Of a stretch of DNA of 64,000 bases, positions 52,970 to 61,308 are shown one piece after another (position 1 is the first letter of the stretch; every line of letters begins with the position of its first letter). The stretch lies in assembly GCA_041398605.1 (NCBI GenBank), contig JAWKUK010000012.1:62001-126000 (forward strand), written 5' to 3'. The stretch is from JAWKUK01 sp041398605 (lineage in GTDB: Bacteria; Planctomycetota; UBA1135; GCA-002686595). A program made the translations under genes and the position numbers. A model generated the notes under the pieces. That model made no database searches and was not told where the DNA came from. It saw only the letters and a program-made list of their open reading frames with translations.

Positions 52970-52999
52970 CCGCGAGGGCTAGGTCCAAAACCCTCGCGG
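52970..52999. terminator. Strong inverted repeat between convergent genes
   Basis: CCGCGAGGG (52970-52978) pairs perfectly with CCCTCGCGG (52991-52999) around a 12-nt loop containing AAAA. It sits exactly between the end of the lipase-like gene and the last codon of the transporter permease gene, and reads the same for both. It is the best terminator-like hairpin in the window. Confidence 0.6.
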
Positions 53000-54169
53000 T
53001 CACTGGCGGCGGAGCGCTTCGGTCGGCTTCATCCGCGCGGCGCGCCACGCAGGCAGCGTGCCACCGATCGCGCCGAGCGCCAGCGAGAACAGGATCGCCG
53101 TCGCGATCACCGTCGGCGTGATGCGGAAGCCAAACGCGACCTCCGTGAAGGTCTGGAAGTTCGTCGTGCCCGTCTCCAAGCCGTTCAACGGCAAGACCAA
53201 CAACGCGCCCAGCACCCCCCCGAGCAAACCGAGCAACAGCGACTCGAACAGGAACGACACGAAGATCGGGAACGGCCGGAAGCCCGTCGCCGACAAGATG
53301 CCGATCTCGTAGGTCCGCGCCGCGATCGCCGACAACATCGTGTTCGTCGCAGTGAACACCGCCGCGATCCCCATGACGAGGCCCAAGAAGCCGCCGAGGA
53401 AGATCAAGATCGCCGACAAGACCTCGGTCTGTCCGCTCAGATATGCGCGCTCCGTCGCCGCCGTCGCCGGCGTCTCGCGGCCCTCACGCAGGCGGGCGTC
53501 CAGCGCCGCGACGTCCGCGCCCGGGCGCAGCTTCGCGAGCACGCGGTTCGGGCCAAAGCGCTCGAGCGCCGCGAGCATCCGGTCGAAGTCGCCCCAGATC
53601 TCCGACTCGAACGGACCATCGCACTCGAAGATTCCGACGACCTTGAACGGCGTTACGTTGATCGACAGGACGTCGCCGACGTGGCAGTCGCGGATACGGT
53701 CCGTGATCGACCGCCCGACGATGACCTCGTCCGCGCCCTGAACGAAGTTGCGGCCTTCGATGACACGCAGCTCGTCGCCGCGCAGGGCGAACGTCGCCTG
53801 CTGCACGCCTCGCAGCGGCACGTTTGTCTCGCCGCCGTCGACGCGATAGCGGCGCACGGCGAGGAAACACTCGAGCGACGCCAGCGGCTGGCCGTCCGGT
53901 CCGTCCTCGAACTCAGCCGTCGACTTCTGGATGCGTACGGCGCCCTCGCGCGTGAACGCGCTGACCCCCTCCGAGGTCGCGCCAGGGCGCAGGATGACCG
54001 CCAAGTCCGAGCGCCCGGTCTCCGCGTAGAGCGACCGAAAGCCCTGCTGCAGCGCCAGGACCCCCGCGACCGTCGCCACCGTCGCAGCGATGCCCAGGAC
54101 GGTCAAGATCGTCGGGCCGCGGCGCACCAGGAGGCTGCGCAGGTTGTAAGTGATAGGGACGAGCTTCAC
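53000..54169 (-). CDS. ABC transporter permease, FtsX/MacB type
   Basis: The product has 389 residues. The start MKLVPITYNLRSLLVRRGPT, with first helix TILTVLGIAATVATVAGVLA, is typical of MacB-like permeases. A periplasmic domain of about 210 residues (VIVGRSITDRIRDCHVGDVL, VTPFKVVGIFECDGPFESEI) follows. Three C-terminal helices carry the FtsX core (TNTMLSAIAARTYEIGILSA, GTLPAWRAARMKPTEALRRQ). With its sister permease, the ATPase and the adaptor it forms a four-gene operon; the gap to the sister gene is 6 bp. Such systems extrude peptides, lipids or lipoproteins across the envelope. Confidence 0.9.
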   Translation of the reverse strand: MKLVPITYNLRSLLVRRGPTILTVLGIAATVATVAGVLALQQGFRSLYAETGRSDLAVILRPGATSEGVSAFTREGAVRIQKSTAEFEDGPDGQPLASLECFLAVRRYRVDGGETNVPLRGVQQATFALRGDELRVIEGRNFVQGADEVIVGRSITDRIRDCHVGDVLSINVTPFKVVGIFECDGPFESEIWGDFDRMLAALERFGPNRVLAKLRPGADVAALDARLREGRETPATAATERAYLSGQTEVLSAILIFLGGFLGLVMGIAAVFTATNTMLSAIAARTYEIGILSATGFRPFPIFVSFLFESLLLGLLGGVLGALLVLPLNGLETGTTNFQTFTEVAFGFRITPTVIATAILFSLALGAIGGTLPAWRAARMKPTEALRRQ

Positions 54170-54175
54170 GCGGGG

Positions 54176-55348
54176 TCAATCCTTGGACGCGAGCGCGTCG
54201 ACTGTTTGGAGCCGGGCAGCGCGCCAAGCTGGCGCGAACCCCGCGAAGACGCCGAGCGCCACGGTCAGCGCGGCGCCGAAGAGCATCGTCCCGCGCTTCA
54301 CTTCGTACCCGCCGAACATCGCGCCGACGGCGTCGGCGATCCCTGGCTCAGCCAGCTTCGCGAGCCCGATCCCGAGCGCGCCGCCGAGCACGCAGATCAA
54401 GAGCGATTGCTGCGCCAGCACCCGCACGACGTCGCCGTCCGAGAACCCGAGCGCCTTCATGATGCCGATGTCGTGCGTCTGCTCACGGCCAGCCATCAGC
54501 ATGGTATTGATGACGGCCAGGAGGATCGCGATCAACACGCCGCCGCCGATCGTCGACACAAAAAACGGCACGTTGCCGAACATCGTCACGAACTGCTTCT
54601 GGAACTCCGACTCGGACGTCGCCTGCACGCGCTGCGGGCCGTTCTCGAAGAGCGCATCGACGCTCGCCATCACGCTCGTCGGCTCGACGCCCTGCGCCAG
54701 CTTCAAGATGTAGGTGCCGACGCCCGGCGCCTCGCCGCTGCCGGCCTTGACCGTGTCCTCGAAGTAGTCCCAGTGGAACATGAACATCTTCGCGTCGAAG
54801 TTGCGCTGCGTGGGGCGGTAGACCGCCGCGACCTGGAACTCCCACGCGACGCCGACGCCGTCGGGGTGAGGGAACAGCTCGGGCAGGATCGGCACGGTGT
54901 CGCCGACCTTCCAGCCAAACTGCTCGACGAGGCCCTCGCCGATCAGGACGCCCCTGCGGTTCGCGTAGAAGTCCTCGACGCTGCCGTCGATGACCTGCAT
55001 CTCCGGATAGATCGTCAGCGTCTCCTCGGGGTCGACCGCGAACTGGGCGAAGCGGTTGCGCGGCTCCTGGTAGTAGCCGCCGAACCATTGCCACTTGGAC
55101 ATGTGCTCGATGCCTTCGACGGTCGCGATCTTCGACTGATACGACTGCGGCAAGTCGACGAAGAGGCTGACCGCGGACTGCACGATGAGGCGGCTCGCGC
55201 TCGCCGCATCCGCGCCGGACTGCAGCGTCGTCACGAGCGAGCGCAGCGTGCACAGCAGGAAGAACGCGACGACGAGCGACGCCATCGTCAGCGTCGTCCG
55301 CAGCTTGCGGCGCCCCAGGTTGCGCCAGACGAGGCGGGCGAGGTCCAT
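54176..55348 (-). CDS. ABC transporter permease, FtsX/MacB type (sister copy)
   Basis: The product has 390 residues with the same plan as its neighbour: N-terminal helix TLTMASLVVAFFLLCTLRSL, a periplasmic MacB-PCD-like domain (QSYQSKIATVEGIEHMSKWQ, VLIGEGLVEQFGWKVGDTVP) and the FtsX core (INTMLMAGREQTHDIGIMKA, FAGFAPAWRAARLQTVDALA). Sequence identity to the neighbouring permease is low, so they probably work as a heterodimer rather than being a recent duplication. It starts 1 bp after the ATPase gene. Confidence 0.9.
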   Translation of the reverse strand: MDLARLVWRNLGRRKLRTTLTMASLVVAFFLLCTLRSLVTTLQSGADAASASRLIVQSAVSLFVDLPQSYQSKIATVEGIEHMSKWQWFGGYYQEPRNRFAQFAVDPEETLTIYPEMQVIDGSVEDFYANRRGVLIGEGLVEQFGWKVGDTVPILPELFPHPDGVGVAWEFQVAAVYRPTQRNFDAKMFMFHWDYFEDTVKAGSGEAPGVGTYILKLAQGVEPTSVMASVDALFENGPQRVQATSESEFQKQFVTMFGNVPFFVSTIGGGVLIAILLAVINTMLMAGREQTHDIGIMKALGFSDGDVVRVLAQQSLLICVLGGALGIGLAKLAEPGIADAVGAMFGGYEVKRGTMLFGAALTVALGVFAGFAPAWRAARLQTVDALASKD

Positions 55349-55349
55349 G

Positions 55350-56135
55350 TCAGTGCGCCGCCTCCGCGCGGTCGGTGACGCCGAGCAGGCGCCCCTTGTC
55401 GAGCTGCACGACGCGCTGTGCGCTCTCCGCAGCGTGCGGGTCGTGCGTGACCATCAGGATGGTCTTGCCGAGGTCCGAGTTGAGGCGCCGCAAGAGCTCC
55501 AGGACCTGATCCGCCGATTCCCGGTCGAGGTCGCCCGTGGGCTCGTCCGCGAGCAAGAACGCCGGGTCCGTCACGATCGCGCGCGCGATCGCGCAGCGCT
55601 GCTCCTGGCCGCCGGAGAGCTGGCGCGGGCGGTGGCTCATGCGGTCCGCCAGGCCGACGAGCTCCAGGGCGTACTCGGCGCGCTCGCGCCGCTGCGACCG
55701 CGAGAGCGGCGTCAGCGCGAGCGGCAGCGAGACGTTCTCCAGCGCCGACAGCACCGGGATCAGGTTGAAGCCCTGGAACACGAAGCCCACGTTCGCCGCG
55801 CGCCAATCGGCGAGCTCGCCGCGGCCCAGCCGCGAGATATCCTCGCCGCCGACGACGACATGGCCGGAGTCGGGGGAGTCGAGCGCGCCGATCAAGTTGA
55901 GCAGCGTCGTCTTGCCCGACCCCGACGGGCCCATGAGCGCATAGAAGTGCCCGGCCTCCATCGCGAGGTCGAGCTCGTCGAGGACGCGCAGGGTCTCGCC
56001 GCCACGCGAGTAGGTCTTCGTGACACGTTGGAGGTCGATGCCTTGGCCCATTGGATTCGTCTGATTTGCGAGGCCACGCGCCGCAGCGGGCGGCGCATGT
56101 GGGTCGGTCGAGCGCGCGTTGAGGCGCGCGGTCAT
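55350..56135 (-). CDS. ABC transporter ATP-binding protein, LolD/MacB type
   Basis: The product has 261 residues. Walker A is ALMGPSGSGKTTLLNLIGAL, the Q-loop is VGFVFQGFNLIPVLSALENV, the signature is LSGGQEQRCAIARAIV and Walker B is AFLLADEPTGDLDRESADQV, with the H-loop in ILMVTHDPHAAES. The LolD group's FQxFNL and DEPTGxLD features are present. The signature reads GGQEQR where GGQQQR is usual. The ATG chosen overlaps the adaptor gene's stop (ATGA); family similarity begins 28 residues later at MGQGIDLQRVTKTYS, so that Met is an alternative. It powers the two FtsX-type permeases encoded next. Confidence 0.93.
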   Translation of the reverse strand: MTARLNARSTDPHAPPAAARGLANQTNPMGQGIDLQRVTKTYSRGGETLRVLDELDLAMEAGHFYALMGPSGSGKTTLLNLIGALDSPDSGHVVVGGEDISRLGRGELADWRAANVGFVFQGFNLIPVLSALENVSLPLALTPLSRSQRRERAEYALELVGLADRMSHRPRQLSGGQEQRCAIARAIVTDPAFLLADEPTGDLDRESADQVLELLRRLNSDLGKTILMVTHDPHAAESAQRVVQLDKGRLLGVTDRAEAAH

Positions 56136-57592
56136 GGATGCGGCACGCGCACGCGGTCGCCGTCGGCGAGCCCGGCTGGCGGGGACGCGATGACGCGCTC
56201 GCCTTCGTCGAGGCCAGCGCCCGCCGGGCCTTCTTCGAGCGCCACGCGGCGGCCGTTCGGCGCGCCCGCGGTCACCGCGCGGAAGCGCGCCACGTCGCCG
56301 TCGACGACGAAGACGCCGCGCACGCCGTTGCGCTCGACGAGGGCGGTGGCGGGGACCATCAGTCGCGGTGTCATGTCCGCCGCTGCGTCGGACCCGTCGC
56401 CGGGCGAGCCCGCGGCGTCGCCCTTCGGTTCACGGCTCTGTTCGGGCGTGAACACGACGCGCGCGCCCATCTCGGGCCGCATGCGCGGGTCGATCTGGTC
56501 GAGGCCGATGCGCAGCTCGATCGTGCCCTTCTGTCGGTTGGCTGTCGGCCAGATGCGCAGGACGCGGCCTGCGAAGCGCTCCGTCGCGAACGCGTCGAGG
56601 AAGACCTCGACCGGCTGGTCCTCGCGCACGCTGGCGAGGCTCATCTCGGGCAGCTCCACTTGCACCTCGAGGGACGCGAAGTCGACCATCGTCGCGACCG
56701 ACCCGCGGCTCTGTCCGCCGAGGGCGTTTGGCGAGACGACCTCGCCGACCTCGGCGTCCTTCAGCACGACGACCCCGTCGAACGGGGCCCGCACGAACGT
56801 CTTCTCGACCGTCGCTCGCGCGAGGTCGCGCGAGGCGGCGAGCACGGGCAGCCGCGCCTCGGCCTCCGCGAGGTCCGCGCGCGCGACCGCGACATCGGCC
56901 TCCGCCGACGCGACGCCGACGCGGGCGCTCGCGATGTTCGCGTCCGTCGCCGCGAGGCGCGCCCGCGCCTGCTCGACGGTCGCGCGGGCTTGATCGACGC
57001 GCTCGGCGGTGACGCCGCCCGACGCGACGAGGCTCAGCGCGCGCTTCAGCTCGCTCTCGGCCAACGCCAGGGCAGAGCTGCTCTCGTCGCGCGTCGCTTC
57101 GGCAGCCTCGACGCGCGCGCGCGCCTCGGCGCTGCGCTGCTGGGCGGCGGCGATGCGCGCCTCTGCGGTGTGGACCGCGGCTTCGCCTGAGGCGACCTGT
57201 GCCTCGGCCCCGCGCAGCGCCGCGGCGACCTCGTCCGAATAGAGGCGCGCGACGACGTCGCCGGCGCGCAGGACGCTGCCTTCGGTGACGTTGAGCTCGA
57301 TGATGCGCCCGGGCGTATCCGCTGAGAGCGCGGCGCGCCTGCGCGCGACGATGTAGCCGTTCGCGGCCGTGCCTGACGTGGCCGGCACCGCGCCCGGCAC
57401 GGCGCGGACGACGTTCGCGACCTCGACCTCGGTGGCGCGTGCGCGCGCGAGCTGTGCGAGGAGCGGCGCTCGAAAGATCCACCCGGCGCCGAGCAGCGCC
57501 GCGAGCATGACCCAGCGGCCGTAGCGGGTGCCGCGTCGGACGGCGCGCCGCGGGCCGTTGCCGCGGTCGATCTGGAGGCGAGAGAGGTCCAT
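56132..57592 (-). CDS. Periplasmic adaptor (membrane fusion protein, HlyD/MacA family)
   Basis: The product has 486 residues. An N-terminal membrane anchor (YGRWVMLAALLGAGWIFRAP) is followed by a biotinyl-lipoyl half (GYIVARRRAALSADTPGRII, ELNVTEGSVLRAGDVVARLY). A long Ala/Glu-rich coiled-coil hairpin spans about 125-265. The second lipoyl half (KTFVRAPFDGVVVLKDAEVG), beta-barrel and membrane-proximal domains (ATALVERNGVRGVFVVDGDV) complete it. The hairpin is long for MacA. It connects the permeases to an outer-membrane channel that is not encoded here. It is first in the operon, with the promoter in the repeat-bearing spacer upstream. Confidence 0.9.
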   Translation of the reverse strand: MDLSRLQIDRGNGPRRAVRRGTRYGRWVMLAALLGAGWIFRAPLLAQLARARATEVEVANVVRAVPGAVPATSGTAANGYIVARRRAALSADTPGRIIELNVTEGSVLRAGDVVARLYSDEVAAALRGAEAQVASGEAAVHTAEARIAAAQQRSAEARARVEAAEATRDESSSALALAESELKRALSLVASGGVTAERVDQARATVEQARARLAATDANIASARVGVASAEADVAVARADLAEAEARLPVLAASRDLARATVEKTFVRAPFDGVVVLKDAEVGEVVSPNALGGQSRGSVATMVDFASLEVQVELPEMSLASVREDQPVEVFLDAFATERFAGRVLRIWPTANRQKGTIELRIGLDQIDPRMRPEMGARVVFTPEQSREPKGDAAGSPGDGSDAAADMTPRLMVPATALVERNGVRGVFVVDGDVARFRAVTAGAPNGRRVALEEGPAGAGLDEGERVIASPPAGLADGDRVRVPHP

Positions 57593-57681
57593 AGGCAGTT
57601 GATCGGACTCTAAGGATACGCCGCTCCGTCAGCGGGGGATGCGGGGCGTGCCGCGAGGAATCTCCCGGCGCTCATCGACCC

Positions 57682-57735
57682 TGTGGGACCCGGGTAGGGT
57701 GTGGGACCCGGGTATGGTGTGGGACCCGGGTATGG
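57682..57735. repeat. 18-bp tandem repeat, 3 units with palindromic core ACCCGGGT
   Basis: Three units of TGTGGGACCCGGGTATGG (the first ending TAGGG) lie in the 212-bp spacer between the divergent adaptor and nagA genes, 70 bp before nagA. Each unit contains the palindrome ACCCGGGT. Regular 18-bp spacing of a palindrome could be a regulator array, or this may be another minisatellite. Confidence 0.75.
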
Positions 57736-57804
57736 TGTGGCGAAATGACTCCCGGACGCTCGGGGGCGCGCGCGCCCCGGTCGCTGGGCTACGATCCACC
57801 GTAG

Positions 57805-59001
57805 ATGCAATCCACGCAGGTGATCCGCGGCGCCACGGTCCACACCGGGCGCCCGCCAGGGGCCGGCCCGACGACCTTGCGCGACGTCGCGGTCGTGCTC
57901 CAGGATGGCCGCGTCGCCGCGGTCGTGCCCACCTGCGACGCGCCTGGTCGCGGCGTCGAGACGCTCGACCTCGACGGCGCCCACCTGGCGCCCGGCTTCA
58001 TCGACCTCCAGGTCAACGGCGGCGGCGGCGTCATGTGGAACGATGACCCGACCGTGGAGACGACCCGGCGCATCGCGCGAGCGCACCGCGCCTTTGGCAC
58101 GACCGCGCTGCTGCCGACGTACATCACGGGCCCCCTCGAGGGCATGCGCGCGGCGGCGGCGGCCGCCGTCGCGGCCGTCGCGGCCAAGCCCGAGCCTGGC
58201 GGCGGGGCGCGGATCCTTGGCGCGCACTTCGAGGGCCCGTTCCTCGACGAGCGCAAGCCAGGCGCGCACGACGTGCATTTCCTGCGGGCGCCCACCGAGG
58301 CGGACCTCGCGGCGATCCTCGCGCCGCGCGCTGCGGGCTTGGAGGTGCTCTTGACCCTCGCGGCCCGCCACTTCGACGACGCGACCGCTCGCACGCTGCG
58401 CGAAGCGGGCGTGCACGTCAGCCTCGGTCATTGCGCTTCGACCGCCGCGGAAGCGGGGCGCGCGTTCGAGCGAGGCGCGACGGTCGTAACCCACCTGTTC
58501 AACGCGATGAGCCCATTGACGAGCCGCGAGGGCGGGCTCGTAGGCGCGGCGCTCGACGCCGCCGCGGCGGGGCGCGCGCGGATCGGGCTGATCCTCGACG
58601 GCGTGCACGTCGCCTACGACGTCGCCCGTGTCGCGCTGCGCGCGGCGGGGCCGGGCGGCGTGTTCCTCGTGACCGACGCCGTCGCGCCTGTCGGCGCGCC
58701 GCCGGGCATGACCTCGTTCGTGCTCGGCGGGCAGCCTGTCACCGTCTCCGCCGGCCGCTGCGTCAACGCGGACGGCGCGCTCGCGGGCTCTGCGCTCGAC
58801 ATGGCGAGCGCCGTGCGCAACGCGGTGCGCGAGGTCGGGCTGGAGCTCGACGAGGCGCTGCGCATGGCGTCGACCTATCCCGCGGCCGCGGTCGGGCTGG
58901 GGGCTCGCTTCGGCGCGATCGCGCCCGGCTTCGAGGCCGACCTCGTGTGGTTCGACGACGACGTGCGGGTGCTCGGGACCCTCGTCGCAGGCGAACGTTG
59001 A
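57805..59001 (+). CDS. nagA: N-acetylglucosamine-6-phosphate deacetylase
   Basis: The product has 398 residues. The amidohydrolase core has HLAPGFIDLQVNGGGGVMWN, the metal ligand Glu143 in AHFEGPFLDERKPGAH, His209 in VSLGHCASTAAEA, His230 in VVTHLFNAMSPL and the catalytic Asp291 in FLVTDAVAPVGAPPG. QVNG in place of HxH is the E. coli-type single-metal arrangement. It removes acetate from GlcNAc-6-P to give GlcN-6-P during amino-sugar and cell-wall recycling. No nagB, nagE or regulator lies nearby. It is followed 90 bp later by the ATP-grasp gene. Confidence 0.92.
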   Translation: MQSTQVIRGATVHTGRPPGAGPTTLRDVAVVLQDGRVAAVVPTCDAPGRGVETLDLDGAHLAPGFIDLQVNGGGGVMWNDDPTVETTRRIARAHRAFGTTALLPTYITGPLEGMRAAAAAAVAAVAAKPEPGGGARILGAHFEGPFLDERKPGAHDVHFLRAPTEADLAAILAPRAAGLEVLLTLAARHFDDATARTLREAGVHVSLGHCASTAAEAGRAFERGATVVTHLFNAMSPLTSREGGLVGAALDAAAAGRARIGLILDGVHVAYDVARVALRAAGPGGVFLVTDAVAPVGAPPGMTSFVLGGQPVTVSAGRCVNADGALAGSALDMASAVRNAVREVGLELDEALRMASTYPAAAVGLGARFGAIAPGFEADLVWFDDDVRVLGTLVAGER

Positions 59002-59091
59002 GCCGGTCCGCGGTCGCGCGCGCGGGCTTTTCCGCGCGAGGACGGCTGCGTAATCGTTGACAGCGCGGCGGCGGTCCGCGTTGATGGGCGC

Positions 59092-60288
59092 GTGGACGGC
59101 GAAGCGATCCAACGCGGGCGAGCATCCCATCGTCGGCCCCTCGTGCTGCTCGTCGGCTTTCGCGCCGGCATCGTGCGCGCCGCGGAGCGGCTCGGGGTGG
59201 ACCTGGCGGTCGTCGACCGGCGCCCGCCATCCGCGCTGCTGCGGCCGCGGCTGTGCGCAGCGTTGGTCCATGAATGGAGCGGGCCGGTCCAGGCGCTCGT
59301 TGACGAGGCGCAGCGTGCCCTCGCCGGACGGAGCGTCGCTGCGGTCCTCGCATTGACCGAAGGCGCGGTCCTGCCGGCCGCGCACCTGCGCGCGGCGTTC
59401 GGCGCGCCCGGCAGCGACGTGGAGACGGCCGAGCGCTGCTCCGACAAGCGCGCGATGAAGGCCGCGATCCGCGCCGCAGGGATGTCCTGCGCGCCTTACG
59501 CCGAGGTCACGGCCGACACGACCGCGGAGGGCATCGTCGAGCGGCTCGGGCTGCCGTTGGTCCTGAAGCACCCGCGTTCTTCCGGCAGCCGCGGCCAGTG
59601 CATCGCGCACGACCTCGACGCCGTGCGGCGCGAGCTGCGCGGCCGCGGCCTCGCGGAGGGCTTCGTGCGCGGCGTCGAGATGAGCGTCGAGGGCTTCTTC
59701 CGCGACGGCGAGCTGCTGTTCATGAACACGACCGAGTACCTCGTGCCGTTGCACGCGAGCCTCGTCCCGTCGGCGGTCGGCCCCGAGCTCGGGGCCGAGC
59801 TGCGCGCGCTCCTCGTGCGCGCGACCGAGGCGCTCGGGCTGCGCATCGGCGTGACGCATATGGAGGTCTTCCTCACGGACTCGGGCCTCGTCTTCGGCGA
59901 GCTCGCCGCCCGCCCGCCCGGCGGGCGTTTGATGCCGTTGATGCAGCGCGCCTACGGCTTCGACCCGTACGAGGCGCTGCTGCGCATCGCGCTGCGCCGT
60001 CCCGTCTCGTTCCCGAGCGAAGCGCGCCTTTGCGCGGGCTCCTGGGTGCTGCACCCGGGCGCAGGCCGGCTCGCGCGCGTCTCGGGCCTCGAGGCTGCGG
60101 CGCGCGTGCCCGGGGTGCGGCAGGTCCTGGTGCGGGTCCGAGAAGGGGACACGATCCTGCCGCGCGAAGGCAGCGGGCAAGACATCGGCTACATCGATGC
60201 GGAGGGCGCGGATCGGGACGCCGTCGCGCGCGCGTTGCACGCGGCGCGCGCTGCGCTGCAGTTCGACCTCGTGCCAACGGCGGACTGA
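59092..60288 (+). CDS. ATP-grasp domain protein (carboxylate-amine ligase-like)
   Basis: The product has 398 residues. The pre-ATP-grasp part has PLVLLVGFRAGIVRAAERLG and AERCSDKRAMKAAIRAAGMS. The nucleotide-binding Lys is in LPLVLKHPRSSGSRGQCIAH, and the metal-binding end is THMEVFLTDSGLVFGELAAR followed by PPGGRLMPLMQRA. Enzymes of this kind ligate amino acids or other carboxylates with ATP (BtrJ-, PurK- and carboxylase-like). The start is GTG; there is no good alternative. Its substrate is unknown. It follows nagA on the same strand but there is no direct functional link visible. Confidence 0.82.
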   Translation: MDGEAIQRGRASHRRPLVLLVGFRAGIVRAAERLGVDLAVVDRRPPSALLRPRLCAALVHEWSGPVQALVDEAQRALAGRSVAAVLALTEGAVLPAAHLRAAFGAPGSDVETAERCSDKRAMKAAIRAAGMSCAPYAEVTADTTAEGIVERLGLPLVLKHPRSSGSRGQCIAHDLDAVRRELRGRGLAEGFVRGVEMSVEGFFRDGELLFMNTTEYLVPLHASLVPSAVGPELGAELRALLVRATEALGLRIGVTHMEVFLTDSGLVFGELAARPPGGRLMPLMQRAYGFDPYEALLRIALRRPVSFPSEARLCAGSWVLHPGAGRLARVSGLEAAARVPGVRQVLVRVREGDTILPREGSGQDIGYIDAEGADRDAVARALHAARAALQFDLVPTAD

Positions 60289-60429
60289 CGCTGCGCGGGG
60301 GCGCGGCGGGGCGCGAGCACGGGAGCGGCTCCCTCACCCCGCGGGCTGGGTCTCGCATCGCGACTCAGAAGTTCGACATCCCCGCAAGGTCGGGGGCGCG
60401 GGCCTCCGAAGGCTCCCGTGTGGCGCCGC

Positions 60430-61254
60430 ATGCAGGTGCCCTTCAGCATGTCTTCGCTCGCGCTCGTATCCATCGCAGCTCCGTCGCCGCCGGCCCACTT
60501 CGGGGGTCTGGTCGCAGCGGGGAGCGTGCCTGTCGTCGCGAGCGCCGGCGCGCCGACGCGCTCGGACGACCTCGAATTGGGGCTCGTGATCGCGCTCCTC
60601 GCTGGCCTGGCTGGCCTGGCAGGGTTATGGGGCCGCCGCCGCGTCGCGCAGCGCGCCGCCGATCGCACCCGCGCTGGGGCCCCTGCGCTGCGGACGCCGA
60701 GCCTCCATTCAGGCGGGGCCAGCCGGGGCGCTGTGGCGCTGGAAGGGCTCGAGCGCGCGCCGTCGCTGGTCGGCGCCGCCTGCGACTCAGAGGTCAGCGC
60801 CGCGGACCAAAGCGTACGTCAGGACGCGCTGGGTGATGGGGCCGTTCCAGTGGACCGCGGCCGGCTCGTTGGCGCGCGGATCCTGCTCGCGGACGACACG
60901 CCTTCGAATCGCCGCCTCATGGCGCTCGTGCTCGAGCGCGCGGGGGCGGTCGTCGAGACCGCGGAGCACGGGGCGGACGCCGTTGCGCGCTGGTCGGCCG
61001 CCGAAGCTGCGGGCCGTGGCTTCGAGCTCGTCCTCATGGACGCGCAGATGCCTGTCATGGATGGCGCGGAAGCGGCGGCTGAGCTGCGGCGGCTCGGGGC
61101 GACTCGCGCGATCGTGGCGTTGACCGCGGACGCACGCCCTGATGCGCAGCGGCACTACTTGCAGCTAGGCTTCGACGCCCTCGCGAGCAAGCCGATCGAT
61201 CGCGATGACTTGCTCGATGCCGCGGCGCGTTGGCTCCCGGCGCTGGCCGTTTGA
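60430..61254 (+). CDS. Membrane-anchored response-regulator receiver protein
   Basis: The product has 274 residues. A hydrophobic helix (LGLVIALLAGLAGLAGLWGR) lies at about 48-68, followed by an unordered linker of about 80 residues. A complete receiver domain spans about 150-270: acidic pair in RILLADDTPSNRRLMAL, phospho-acceptor Asp204 in ELVLMDAQMPVMDG, the Thr in VALTADARPDA and Lys254 in LASKPIDRDDLLDA. The sequence is closest in style to the receivers attached to hybrid histidine kinases, but no kinase or Hpt domain is present. GTG at 60418 is an alternative start. It may be the output or phosphate sink of an unlinked kinase. Confidence 0.8.
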   Translation: MQVPFSMSSLALVSIAAPSPPAHFGGLVAAGSVPVVASAGAPTRSDDLELGLVIALLAGLAGLAGLWGRRRVAQRAADRTRAGAPALRTPSLHSGGASRGAVALEGLERAPSLVGAACDSEVSAADQSVRQDALGDGAVPVDRGRLVGARILLADDTPSNRRLMALVLERAGAVVETAEHGADAVARWSAAEAAGRGFELVLMDAQMPVMDGAEAAAELRRLGATRAIVALTADARPDAQRHYLQLGFDALASKPIDRDDLLDAAARWLPALAV

Positions 61255-61265
61255 CCTGCGCGCGT

Positions 61266-61280
61266 GGTGTGAATCACACC
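61266..61280. terminator. Short inverted repeat between convergent genes
   Basis: GGTGTGA and TCACACC flank a single A. It lies between the ends of the receiver gene and the arylsulfotransferase gene. The arms are 7 bp and there is no U-tract, so terminator function is only suggested by position; a protein-binding site is equally possible. Confidence 0.3.
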
Positions 61281-61308
61281 CCTCGGAGGCAGCGCCGCCG
61301 TCATCGGG

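Noticed and set aside
57610..60240. Minus-strand open frame of 876 codons opposite nagA and the ATP-grasp gene
   Set aside because: Both plus-strand genes have full sets of catalytic motifs; the antisense frame is low-complexity Arg/Ala sequence.
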